From CAZRHH01 sp964599885 (GTDB lineage Bacteria > Chloroflexota > Dehalococcoidia > DSTF01 > JACRBR01), in the NCBI GenBank assembly GCA_964599885.1, contig CAZRHH010000007.1:23083-87082 (forward strand): a stretch of 64,000 nucleotides of DNA. The letters are read 5' to 3'. Shown in pieces: positions 6,713 to 14,804 of this stretch. A model generated the notes under the pieces. That model saw nothing but the letters and a program-made list of their open reading frames with translations, was not told the DNA's origin and did no database searches. Positions within the stretch are counted from its first letter, which is position 1. Each line of letters opens with the position of its first letter. A program made the position numbers and the translations under genes.

Positions 6713-7711
6713 TTAGCGTTTGCGGTTGGCGCGTTCTTCAGAGGCGCGGATGATTTCGCTTTGTTTGCGGAACATGGCGTTGACTTTCGTGCCCATGAGC
6801 ATGTCGCCGAGGCTGACGTTTTCGACCCGGTCGGGCACATCGCGCCGGGGCGGGCCGTTGAGTGCGAAGTTGTCGCGCTCGATCTGGGCTTTCGTGAACG
6901 CTTCGGCGAGTTCCTTGCCGTCGCCGCGCGCGATGATCTCGCGAAAGCGCGTAAGTTCGACTTGCAGGCGGTCGAGCCAGTGGATGACGTTGTCGCGGTT
7001 CGTCTTCATGATGTCGTGCGCCATTTCGGGCGAACCGGAGGCGAGGCGCGTGCTGTCGCGGAAGCCGCCGGCGGCGAGCGTCGCGAGTTCGGGCCAGGCG
7101 GCGCTGCCGAAGGCGACGCTAAAGAGCGCCGATGCGACGGTCAGCGGCAGATGGCTGATCGCGGCGACGTAGCTGTCGTGCTCGTCGGCGTCCATGAAGA
7201 CGGGCTTCGCGCCGACCTGCTGCACGAGGCCGATAATCGTATCGACAGCGGACTCGGGCGCATCGACGGCGGGCGAGATCACCCACGTGCGGTCGCGAAA
7301 GAGATCGGCATCTGCTGAGTCGATGCCCTGCGTCTCCTTACCGGCCATCGGGTGGCCGCCGACGAAATGCACGTGTTCCGGCAGCTTTTCCTTGGCCCAG
7401 CGCGCGACCTGGCCGCTCGTACTGGCCACGTCGGTGACGACCGCGCCCGGGTCGAGCGCGGGCGCGATGTCGCCGAACACCGTTGGGATCGTCATGATCG
7501 GCGAGGCGACGATGACGAGGCGGGCGCCGGCGGCGGCGTCTTCGGGGGTGCCGGCTTCGATGTCGATCGCGCCGATCTTTTTGGCGCGGCGGATCGTGTC
7601 GCGCGAGCGGGCGTTGCCGGCGATCTCGATGTCAGTGAGGCCGGCCTTCTTGAGGGCGAGGCCGATCGAGCCGCCGATGAGGCCGAGACCGATGATCGCG
7701 ATGCGTGCCAT
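6713..7711 (-). CDS. tyrA: Prephenate dehydrogenase
   Basis: Oxidatively decarboxylates prephenate (or dehydrogenates arogenate) with NAD(P) in tyrosine synthesis. 332 residues from MARIAIIG at 7711, with AGAGGAA upstream; the longer frame to 7783 is not favoured. The N-terminal Rossmann motif GLGLIGGS is at residues 8-15, VASPI near residue 75 lines the cofactor site, and the conserved GGHPMAGKE segment is near residue 127 with the substrate-binding ISHLP near 195. A short C-terminal helical extension follows the family core; no ACT or chorismate mutase domain is visible. Convergent with the APH-fold gene, 11 bp apart. Confidence 0.92.
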   Translation of the reverse strand: MARIAIIGLGLIGGSIGLALKKAGLTDIEIAGNARSRDTIRRAKKIGAIDIEAGTPEDAAAGARLVIVASPIMTIPTVFGDIAPALDPGAVVTDVASTSGQVARWAKEKLPEHVHFVGGHPMAGKETQGIDSADADLFRDRTWVISPAVDAPESAVDTIIGLVQQVGAKPVFMDADEHDSYVAAISHLPLTVASALFSVAFGSAAWPELATLAAGGFRDSTRLASGSPEMAHDIMKTNRDNVIHWLDRLQVELTRFREIIARGDGKELAEAFTKAQIERDNFALNGPPRRDVPDRVENVSLGDMLMGTKVNAMFRKQSEIIRASEERANRKR

Positions 7712-7770
7712 GGGCGGTTCCTCTTTAATAGGTGTTCGGCATGGTGTTCGGCGAGTTGGTTTTTGCGAAT

Positions 7771-7799
7771 CCGGGGCGAACACGTAGGTTCGCCCCTAC
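7771..7799 (-). repeat. REP-like palindrome, family A
   Basis: CCGGGGCGAA and TTCGCCCC are the arms of an imperfect palindrome closed by CTAC, so the minus strand reads 5'-GTAGGGGCGAAC. It is a slightly diverged copy of the palindrome that flanks the RAYT gene at 9338-9913. It lies between tyrA and the HD gene. Confidence 0.75.
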
Positions 7800-7809
7800 A
7801 GTGTGCCTA

Positions 7810-8301
7810 TTAGGCGTCGTCGGCGGCCTGCAGGAGGGCGAGGCGGCTGTCGGGCATGTTCGCGTCCTGCTGTCTGATGATACGCACAACGTCGGGGTCT
7901 GCGCCTGTTTCGGCGACGAGATCGGCGCCGATTTCGGGGTGGTGAAGGAGGCGCCAGAACGCCTGTCGCCACACCGGTCCGTCCGGTCGGGCGATGCGGG
8001 CGCGCAGGCCGGGGGCGACGGCGCCGAGGATGACATGGGCGACGCGCTGCCAGAGGGCGACGCGGCCCTTGCCGCAGTCGTGGAGCAGCGCGGCGGTGAG
8101 CAGCGTCGCGTCCCCGCCGGTCGCAGCGACGCGGCGGCAGACGATGATGCCGTGCTGCTGGTCGCGGAGCGTCATCGATTCGAAGAGGCGGCGCTGGGCG
8201 GCGTTGAGGTGCTGGTACGCGGCGGCGCGGTCGGTGGCGGTGACGCGGGGGCGAAGTGCGCCGAAGAACTGACGGATGCGATGGCCGGCGCGGCGGATCA
8301 C
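7810..8301 (-). CDS. HD-domain metal-dependent phosphohydrolase
   Basis: 163 residues from a GTG at 8301 that overlaps the M50 protease stop by 4 nt (GTGA, 8298-8301). The HD signature is visible as an upstream His (QQHG, residue 50), LLHDCGK (His74-Asp75, Lys78) and the later LLHHPEIGADL with its His pair. Small stand-alone HD proteins hydrolyse phosphoesters of nucleotides; the substrate is unknown. Longer readings of this frame run antisense-like through the protease gene and are not used. Translational coupling to the protease suggests co-expression rather than a shared reaction. Confidence 0.82.
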   Translation of the reverse strand: MIRRAGHRIRQFFGALRPRVTATDRAAAYQHLNAAQRRLFESMTLRDQQHGIIVCRRVAATGGDATLLTAALLHDCGKGRVALWQRVAHVILGAVAPGLRARIARPDGPVWRQAFWRLLHHPEIGADLVAETGADPDVVRIIRQQDANMPDSRLALLQAADDA

Positions 8302-9008
8302 GTTTGGACGCCGGTGAAGAGTTCGACGAGCCAGCCCACCGCCGGCACCATGATCTCGGACAGCGGACTGTAGCCGCCGAAGTAGGAAAGCACGATGAGC
8401 ACGAGGAGGGCGGGCGGGCCGTACTGGGCGAGCTTCGCCCATTCGTTCGAGAGATCGTCGGGCAGGATGCCGAGGACGACCTTGAAGCCGTCGAGCGGGT
8501 GGATCGGGATGAGATTGAAGACGCCGAGGATGCAGTTGAGGAAGACGGCGGCGCTGAGGAAAACGCCAACATATTCCTTCGTGCCGTCGAGCCCAAAGAT
8601 GAACGTGCTGAACGGATTGATGTACGGCACGAGGTCGAGCCGGATCGGCACGGCGAGGAGGCCGGCGGCGACGAAGTTCGATAGCGGGCCGGCGAGCGAG
8701 ACGAGCAGCGTCGCCGCTTTGGGGCTCGTTTTCAGGCCGTGGGCGTAGGGGTTGAACTGGACAGGCTTGCCCCAGCCGAAGCCGACGAAGAGCATCATCA
8801 GCGTGCCAGCGGGGTCGAGATGCGCCATCGGATTCAGGGTGACGCGGCCCTGGCTGGCGGGGAGGCCATCGCCGAGGGAGTCGGCCGTGTAGGCGTGGCA
8901 GAACTCGTGGAAGCCGATGCCGACGAGCAGCGCGAACAGCGTCGCCGCGGTCAGCACCGCAAAGAGCACGAAGTCGGTGTCGATGAGGTCGCTGTGGATG
9001 AGGATCAT
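8298..9008 (-). CDS. Site-2 protease family membrane metalloprotease (M50)
   Basis: A 236-residue integral membrane zinc protease. The start MILIHSDLI at 9008 is preferred over a repeat-derived extension to 9167. HEFCH at about residues 33-37 supplies two zinc His and the catalytic Glu; the third ligand is the Asp in NLIPIHPLDG near residue 170. Five to six hydrophobic segments match the compact M50 group lacking a PDZ domain (YwhC/Rip2-like), whose substrates are mostly unknown. First gene of a pair with the overlapping HD gene. Upstream DNA to 9156 is GT-rich simple sequence. Confidence 0.9.
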   Translation of the reverse strand: MILIHSDLIDTDFVLFAVLTAATLFALLVGIGFHEFCHAYTADSLGDGLPASQGRVTLNPMAHLDPAGTLMMLFVGFGWGKPVQFNPYAHGLKTSPKAATLLVSLAGPLSNFVAAGLLAVPIRLDLVPYINPFSTFIFGLDGTKEYVGVFLSAAVFLNCILGVFNLIPIHPLDGFKVVLGILPDDLSNEWAKLAQYGPPALLVLIVLSYFGGYSPLSEIMVPAVGWLVELFTGVQT

Positions 9009-9156
9009 GTGCGCTTGAAGGATAGCAGCCGTTGGGCGATGGGGGATTGGTGTGTTTGGGGGTGTTTGCTGTCTGGTGTCCGGGGTTTGGGGTTTGGTGT
9101 TTGGGTGTCTGGCGCCGAGCGGGAGCGTGCAATGCGGGGAGCTGTGCGCGATACCG

Positions 9157-9256
9157 GGGGCGGACACATAGGTCCGCCCCTACCGTGATCTTGGGACGAG
9201 GCGATCTCGGGTGCCGTCGGGCTCATTGCCGGTGAGGAGCCAGTGCTCGGGATTCG
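9157..9256 (-). repeat. Partial duplicate: family A palindrome plus 3' end of the RAYT gene
   Basis: These 100 bp match 9315-9414 with one visible mismatch (GGTGAGG versus GTTGAGG), at an offset of exactly 158 bp. The copied block contains the palindrome GGGGCGGAC...GTCCGCCCCTAC (9157-9183) and the last 25 or so codons of the transposase read on the minus strand. It looks like a unit duplication of repeat plus gene tail. Confidence 0.85.
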
Positions 9257-9314
9257 CCTGATGCTGTTTGGATCGGACGGTTGAGCTGGAACAGCGGGTT
9301 GGCGCGCAATACCT

Positions 9315-9341
9315 GGGGCGGACACATAGGTCCGCCCCTAC
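9315..9341 (-). repeat. REP-like palindrome, family A, at the 3' end of the RAYT gene
   Basis: GGGGCGGAC-acata-GGTCCGCCCC followed by CTAC. The transposase stop codon (9338-9340) lies within the final bases, so gene and repeat overlap. Confidence 0.85.
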
Positions 9342-9913
9342 CGTGATCTTGGGACGAGGCGATCTCGGGTGCCGTCGGGCTCATTGCCGTTGAGGAGCCA
9401 GTGCTCGGGATTCGTTTGGATGTAACGCCTCGCGGCGTCCACGTCCGCGTCAGTTCGAAGCAGGCGCTCATGGTTGTTTCGCTGCCACAATCGACCGGCG
9501 AACGGCTCCCAGTTGTCGTTTTGAACGCGACGAATGTAGTCGTTGGTGGTCATCGTCTTGAACCACCGCACAATCTGTGCAAGAGGCGGACGTGCGGCGT
9601 TTTCCGGGCGCGCACGCAGGGTCGATCCGAGGAGTTTCTGGCCGGGCGCACTTAAGTCGACGATCGCATGGATGTGATCAGGCATGATGACGAAGTCGCC
9701 GAACGCCACCGTCGGATAGCGTCTTGTCAGCTCCGCCCACCAGCGCTCACACATCTCCCCGACGTCGGAAAGGCGCACCGAACCGCGCTCGACCGTGCTT
9801 AGTGCGGGTGTGCGCTCATGCACGACCATCGTAAGAAAGTACTGGCCGGACGAAGAGTCGTGCCACGGCATGCGAACCGAACGGCGGCGGGCGGGATCAT
9901 TCCACGGCATCAC
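9338..9913 (-). CDS. REP-associated tyrosine transposase (RAYT, IS200/IS605-like TnpA domain)
   Basis: A 191-residue single-domain HUH nuclease of the RAYT group. The metal-binding HUH pair is His80 and His82 in MPDHIHAIV, and Tyr126 (TNDYIRR) is the best catalytic tyrosine candidate. WFKTMTTNDY and RRYIQTNPEHW are typical of RAYTs. Known RAYTs are single-copy, domesticated relatives of IS200 transposases that act on REP hairpins bearing a 5'-GTAG-type tetranucleotide. Here family A palindromes flank the gene on both sides (9157, 9315 and 9986), and the start codon (9913, or 9910) is 73 bp from the upstream copy. Confidence 0.9.
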   Translation of the reverse strand: MMPWNDPARRRSVRMPWHDSSSGQYFLTMVVHERTPALSTVERGSVRLSDVGEMCERWWAELTRRYPTVAFGDFVIMPDHIHAIVDLSAPGQKLLGSTLRARPENAARPPLAQIVRWFKTMTTNDYIRRVQNDNWEPFAGRLWQRNNHERLLRTDADVDAARRYIQTNPEHWLLNGNEPDGTRDRLVPRSR

Positions 9914-9985
9914 GCACGCTAAACGTTCCTGGGGTCACGTGCGACTTGTTGTCAAGGCCAGCCAGTTCACCAAACCCGCGACACC

Positions 9986-10014
9986 GTAGGGGCGGACATA
10001 CGTGTCCGCCCCGG
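9986..10014 (+). repeat. REP-like palindrome, family A, upstream of the RAYT gene (inverted)
   Basis: GTAGGGGCGGACatacGTGTCCGCCCCG in the plus orientation, opposite to the copies at the gene's other end, so the RAYT gene is bracketed by inverted repeats. The rest of 9914-10214 holds no gene; a weak -10 (TATAGT, 10092-10097) may serve the downstream exoprotein. Confidence 0.85.
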
Positions 10015-10214
10015 TAATTGCAAGCCGGGTCTTCGTCCAGCGGGCGCGCGGAGTCTTCCCAGTGCGGGCGTTCGGGCACGGGCAAAGCCGCTATAGTGGC
10101 GCCGGAAGCGGCGGGGTGGCGTGGTTTCGGCGCAACATCGGCCGGTTCTTGACGTTCTTATTGACGAGCGCCTGAGCCGGTGGGCTTCGGCCTCGGGTTC
10201 AGGTTGTGTACTGC

Positions 10215-13200
10215 ATGGCTTTCTCACTCCCCCGTCCGCTGATCCTCGCTGCGCTGATGTGCGCGACGCTGGTGGCCGTGCTGGCGCCGGCGTCAGGCGA
10301 CGACGCGGGGGCGGCGGTCGGCGCCTGGAGTGGCAACTACTTCAACAATCTGAATCTCAACGGGACGCCCGTCGCGGCGGCATCGGAGAGCGACGCCAAC
10401 CTCGACCTGTTCTGGGAGGGCTCGCCGGCGAGCGGCATCAACGCTGACAACTGGAGCCTGCGCCTGTCGCGCACGGACACGTACGCCGCCGGCACTTACC
10501 GCGTGTTCGCGACGGCGGACGATGGCGTGCGCGTGTTTATCGACAACAACCTGATGCTCGATGCGTGGGTGGATCAGCCGCCGACCGACTACTTTGCTGA
10601 TTTCACCGTGACGGCGGGGAATCACACCGTGAAGGTCGAGTTCTTCGATTCGAGTAACGCGGGGACGCTGCAGATCGATATCCAGAACCTCGCGTCGATA
10701 CCGCAGGGGTGGCAGGCGGAGTACTTCCCGAACATCGACGTCTCGGGCGCGCCCGTGCTGACGCGCAACGATGGCGACACGATCGACCGGCAGTGGAACT
10801 CGTCGGCACCGATCATCGGCGCTCTGCCGATCGACGAGTTCAGCGTGCGGTGGACGCGCACGATGGACTTCAACGAAGGCGTGTATCAGTTCCGCACCGT
10901 GAGCGACGACGGTATCCGCGTTTGGGTCGATGGCCAGCAGATCCTCAATTACTGGATCGACCAGCCGCCAACGTTCCACGCGGCCAACAAGCAAATGACC
11001 GAAGGGCTGCACACCGTCGTCATCGAGTACTACGAGGCGGGCGGCGGCGCGAGCGTCTTTGCGGACATTCAGTTTCGGCCCGACCTCGGCGGCTTCGTCC
11101 ACGACACGATCATCGAAGGGCTCAACGTCGTGACGGCGTTCACGTGGGCGCCGGATGGACGGATCTTTCTGATCGAGAAGGACGGCTCGGTGCGCATCTT
11201 CAAGGATGGCGCGTTGCTGCCGGATGACTTCTACACGGTGGCGCCAGTGAACGATGTGCAGGACCGCGGGCTGCTGGGCATCGCGCTTGACCCGGCGTTC
11301 GCGTCGAACGGCTGGGTGTACCTGAGCTACACGTACGACAACAACCCGTCGGATTTGTTCGGACCGAAGACGGCGCAGGTAATCCGCGTGCGCGCCGCAA
11401 CGCCGCTGGGTGATGTCGCGGACACTGGGACGAAAGAGATCTTGTTGGGCAGTGTCGTCGGCACGCCGGCGCAGCCTTCGTGCGAGGATTGGCCCGCTTC
11501 GGCGGACTGTATCCCATCGGACGAAGTGAGTCATACCGTCGGCAACATGAAGTTTGGGCCGGACGGGATGCTGTACATCGCGACGGGTGATGGCGCGAGC
11601 TTCAGCGCGGTCGATTCGCGAGCGTTGCGCGCGCAGAACGTGAACCGGCTCGCCGGCAAGATCCTGCGCGTGAACCCGACGAACGGGCGGGGCTTGGCGG
11701 ACAACCCGTTCTACAGTGGCAGCCTGACGGCGACGCGCTCCAAGGTCTGGGCGTACGGCCTGCGCAACGACTTCCGGTTCAACTTCCGGCCGGGGACGAA
11801 CGTGATTTTCAGCGGCGATGTGGGCTGGTTCTCGTGGGAAGAAGTGAATGTCATCAATGAAGGCGCCAACATGGGCTGGCCCTGCTACGAAGGCTTCTTC
11901 CAGCAGTCCGGCTACGCTGCGTTCGACGAGTGCCAGGACTTGTACGCGCTTGGCAGCGGCGCGATCGCGGAGCCGCTGCATGCGTACGAGCACCCGCCGG
12001 ACTCGGCGGTGGTGGGCGGCGCGTTCACGGGCGTGAACAGCTACAGCACGAAGTTCCACAACACGTTCTTCTGGGGCGACTACGCGCGCAGCCAGATCAG
12101 CGTGGCGAAAGTCGATGCGTCGAACAACCTGATACCGGACAGCGTCGACGTCTTCAGCAGTTCGGCGGACGGCCCGGTGCAGATCGAGGTCGGCCCGAAC
12201 GACGGCGACGTGTACTACCTGTCGATCTTTACCGGGCAGTTGCGGCGCATCCGCTACATCGGCGACAACCGGCCGGCGGTGGCCGTTGCGAACGGCGCGC
12301 CGACGGCGGGCGTGGCGCCGCTAACGGTGAACTTCTCGAGCGCGGGTTCAGGCGATCCGGACGCGGGACAGTCGGTCACGTACGCATGGGACTTCGGCGA
12401 CGGCGGGAACTCGACGGAAGAGAACCCGTCGCACGAGTACACAGCCGACGGCGTGTACACGGCGACGCTTTCGGTGACGGATCCGTTCTTCCTCGTCACC
12501 ACGGACACCGTCGAGATACACGTCGGCAACCAGCCGCCGGTAGCTACGATCGTGACGCCGCTTGATGATTCGACGTTCGACATCGGCGACACGATCAATT
12601 TCAGCGGCAGCGGCACCGATGACGAAGACGGCACGTTGCCCGGCACATCGATGGAGTGGGGTATCGCGCTGGTCCATTGCAACGAATTGGCGTTCGTCAA
12701 CTGTCACGCGCATCCGCCGACGGAAGTAATCGGCGCGTCTGGCTCGTTCGTGGGGGCCGATCACGGCGACTACGTGTACTACGACATCACGCTGACGGTG
12801 ACGGACAGCGGCGGCGAGTCGGACAGCGAGACGATTTCCATCGTGCCGAACCGCGTGAACCTGACGTTCACATCGAACAAGCCGGGCGTGCAGATCAGCG
12901 TTGACGGGCTTGCTGAGACGGCGCCGTTTACGCGCAGCGTGCCGCGAAAGTCGGTGCAGACGCTGTTCGCGAACTCGCCGCAGACAAGCGGCGGCGGCAA
13001 CGTGTACTTCAGCGCCTGGTCAGACGGCGGCGCGCAGCAGCACAATGTGACAGCGAACGGCAACGGCACCTACACGGCGACGTTCATCGATCCGACGCCG
13101 ACGCCCACAGCGACCGCAACCGCCACGGCGACGGCCACGCGCACACGCACGCCGACGGCGACGCAGACATTCACGCCGACGGTGACGAATACGGCGGTCA

Positions 13201-14006
13201 TCGATACCGCCACGGCGACGCCGACGATCACGCCGACTCCGAGCAACACGCCGACGCAGACGGGCACGCCCACGCAGACGCCGACGATCACGCCGACCCC
13301 CACCGCAACCGGCACGGCGACGCCGACCGCGTGCGCCGGCGACAGCGACTGCGACGGCGTGGCGGATGGCGCTGACAACTGCGTGAACGTGCCGAACGCA
13401 TCACAGACGAACAGCAACGACGAGACCTGGACGCTGCCGGCGGTGTACGTGGACATCACGAACCCGCGTGCTCTCGGGCTCGGCGACGCCTGCAACCCGG
13501 ACATCGATAACGACGGACTGGTCGACTCTGCCGAAGCCGCACTCGGCGCCAACGCGGCGATGCGCGACACGGACGGCGATGGCGTGCTCGACGGCGCCGA
13601 GGTGACGTGCGGCAGCAATCCCGCGAGCGCGGCCAGCAAGCCGGCCGGGCCCGACGCCGACAACGATCTGTTGCCGGACGCGTGCGAATCGATCATTGGT
13701 ACGAATCCGGGGGTGAGAGACAGCGACGGTGACGGCTTCGTCGACGGGTTCGAGTATCTGCGGATCGGTACGAACGCGAACGCGATCGACAGCGACGGCG
13801 ACGGCTGCGGCGACGCGGTGGAACTGGCTTCAATCAACGCGAACCGCCAGGTGAACGTCGTCGACCTGCAGCAGATCGCGCAACACGCCAGCGTGATCGG
13901 CGCGCCGATGTATCACGAGACGTACGATCTGAACCGCAGCCGTGCGATCGACATTGTGGACGTCTACCTGGCGGGGGCGGTTGTCGACCAGACCTGCCCG
14001 GGCTGA
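10215..14006 (+). CDS. Secreted PA14 / sorbosone-dehydrogenase-like beta-propeller / PKD protein with dockerin-like end
   Basis: About 1,263 residues. A signal peptide (MAFSLPRPLILAALM..., cleavage near 30) is followed by two PA14-like carbohydrate-binding domains (about 35-160 and 165-285, each with GTYRVFATADDGVRVFID or a near copy), a glucose/sorbosone dehydrogenase-type beta-propeller (about 290-685: GLLGIALDPAF, MKFGPDGMLYIATGDG, RLAGKILRVNP, MGWPCYEG), a PKD domain (about 690-770: YAWDFGDGGNSTEENPSHEY), a second Ig-like domain, a Thr-Pro linker (about 960-1040), thrombospondin-3-type DSDCDGV repeats and a final dockerin-like segment with VDLQQIA and DIVDVYLAG. It probably binds and oxidises or recognises surface glycans; enzymatic activity is unproven. 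An ATG three codons after a GTG at 10206 is used. Confidence 0.88.
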   Translation: MAFSLPRPLILAALMCATLVAVLAPASGDDAGAAVGAWSGNYFNNLNLNGTPVAAASESDANLDLFWEGSPASGINADNWSLRLSRTDTYAAGTYRVFATADDGVRVFIDNNLMLDAWVDQPPTDYFADFTVTAGNHTVKVEFFDSSNAGTLQIDIQNLASIPQGWQAEYFPNIDVSGAPVLTRNDGDTIDRQWNSSAPIIGALPIDEFSVRWTRTMDFNEGVYQFRTVSDDGIRVWVDGQQILNYWIDQPPTFHAANKQMTEGLHTVVIEYYEAGGGASVFADIQFRPDLGGFVHDTIIEGLNVVTAFTWAPDGRIFLIEKDGSVRIFKDGALLPDDFYTVAPVNDVQDRGLLGIALDPAFASNGWVYLSYTYDNNPSDLFGPKTAQVIRVRAATPLGDVADTGTKEILLGSVVGTPAQPSCEDWPASADCIPSDEVSHTVGNMKFGPDGMLYIATGDGASFSAVDSRALRAQNVNRLAGKILRVNPTNGRGLADNPFYSGSLTATRSKVWAYGLRNDFRFNFRPGTNVIFSGDVGWFSWEEVNVINEGANMGWPCYEGFFQQSGYAAFDECQDLYALGSGAIAEPLHAYEHPPDSAVVGGAFTGVNSYSTKFHNTFFWGDYARSQISVAKVDASNNLIPDSVDVFSSSADGPVQIEVGPNDGDVYYLSIFTGQLRRIRYIGDNRPAVAVANGAPTAGVAPLTVNFSSAGSGDPDAGQSVTYAWDFGDGGNSTEENPSHEYTADGVYTATLSVTDPFFLVTTDTVEIHVGNQPPVATIVTPLDDSTFDIGDTINFSGSGTDDEDGTLPGTSMEWGIALVHCNELAFVNCHAHPPTEVIGASGSFVGADHGDYVYYDITLTVTDSGGESDSETISIVPNRVNLTFTSNKPGVQISVDGLAETAPFTRSVPRKSVQTLFANSPQTSGGGNVYFSAWSDGGAQQHNVTANGNGTYTATFIDPTPTPTATATATATATRTRTPTATQTFTPTVTNTAVIDTATATPTITPTPSNTPTQTGTPTQTPTITPTPTATGTATPTACAGDSDCDGVADGADNCVNVPNASQTNSNDETWTLPAVYVDITNPRALGLGDACNPDIDNDGLVDSAEAALGANAAMRDTDGDGVLDGAEVTCGSNPASAASKPAGPDADNDLLPDACESIIGTNPGVRDSDGDGFVDGFEYLRIGTNANAIDSDGDGCGDAVELASINANRQVNVVDLQQIAQHASVIGAPMYHETYDLNRSRAIDIVDVYLAGAVVDQTCPG

Positions 14007-14165
14007 TTCGCGTCGACCAGCGTCATGTTCCTCCGCGTACCAGCGGGGTTGCTGCGCGCTTGCCGCACGATGCTACTTGACGTGCTCGCGCTGCGAAAAG
14101 CGTAGTCGCGGCGGCGCGGTACGGGAGCCGGGCACGGCGGTATGCTGTGGTGAAGGAGGTTCGCC

Positions 14166-14624
14166 ATGCCACAGCCTCGTGACGAATTCGAAGGCATCGA
14201 CATCAACGGCCCGTGGGGCGGCATCCGCATCGGTTCGGGCGGCGTGCGGTTCGGCGACGGCGCCGACGGCTGGGACGCGGACGACGACGCGGAGTTGCGC
14301 GCGGTGCGGCGGCGGGTGCGGCAGCGGCTGGACTTTGTCCGCGGCCTCGCGTTCTACGTGCTGATCACCGGCGGCCTGGCGCTGCTCGACTGGTCCACGG
14401 GCGACGGCTGGTGGGTGCAGTGGGTGGCGATCATCTGGGGCGCGTTCATCGCGATGCAGTTCTTAAGCACGTTCGTCGCGCCGGCGATGTGGGGCCGTGA
14501 CGCAGAAGAGCGGATGGTCGAGCGCGAGTTACAGCGCCGCCGTGGCCGCGCCACGGTGACGCGTGGCGCGCCGGATCCGGTGGCGCCGGAAGCGACGACG
14601 CTGACGCCGGACGATCGCGCCTGA
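14166..14624 (+). CDS. 2TM-domain membrane protein
   Basis: 152 residues with an ideal AAGGAGG at 14153-14159. An acidic and Gly-rich N terminus (1-45) precedes a basic helix (RRRVRQRLDFVRG), then two transmembrane helices, about 63-79 and 90-108, separated by a short WSTGDGWW loop, and a basic then acidic C-terminal tail. The arrangement matches the small 2TM domain found in bacterial proteins and at the ends of histidine kinases. No catalytic residues are apparent. The gap 14007-14165 contains nothing else I can support. Confidence 0.7.
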   Translation: MPQPRDEFEGIDINGPWGGIRIGSGGVRFGDGADGWDADDDAELRAVRRRVRQRLDFVRGLAFYVLITGGLALLDWSTGDGWWVQWVAIIWGAFIAMQFLSTFVAPAMWGRDAEERMVERELQRRRGRATVTRGAPDPVAPEATTLTPDDRA

Positions 14625-14804
14625 GCATCACGCCGCCGGAAGGCGCCCGCCGCGCGCGCCGGCGCGATCGTCGCGGGCGCGAGAGCACCGACGCGTGAGT
14701 TGGCGCGTTGCGCTGCCGAGTCCGGTTTCGGTACAACGCAACGCCGCTGGCCAACATCTGTTCTCTCTTCTCCGCTTTCTGTTCTCAGGGTCGATGATCA
14801 CCCC

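Noticed and set aside
5208..6840. Two long minus-strand frames opposite the APH-fold gene
   Set aside because: Arg/Pro-rich composition with no motif, while the plus strand has a complete kinase fold and ribosome site.
7810..9132. A 440-residue HD protein
   Set aside because: The first two thirds are antisense-like, in another frame of the M50 protease gene; only the part after GTG 8301 has HD motifs.
10293..12059. Long open frame on the minus strand inside the exoprotein gene
   Set aside because: Arg/His/Val-rich antisense shadow of the well-supported plus-strand protein; typical of high-GC DNA and without domain pattern.
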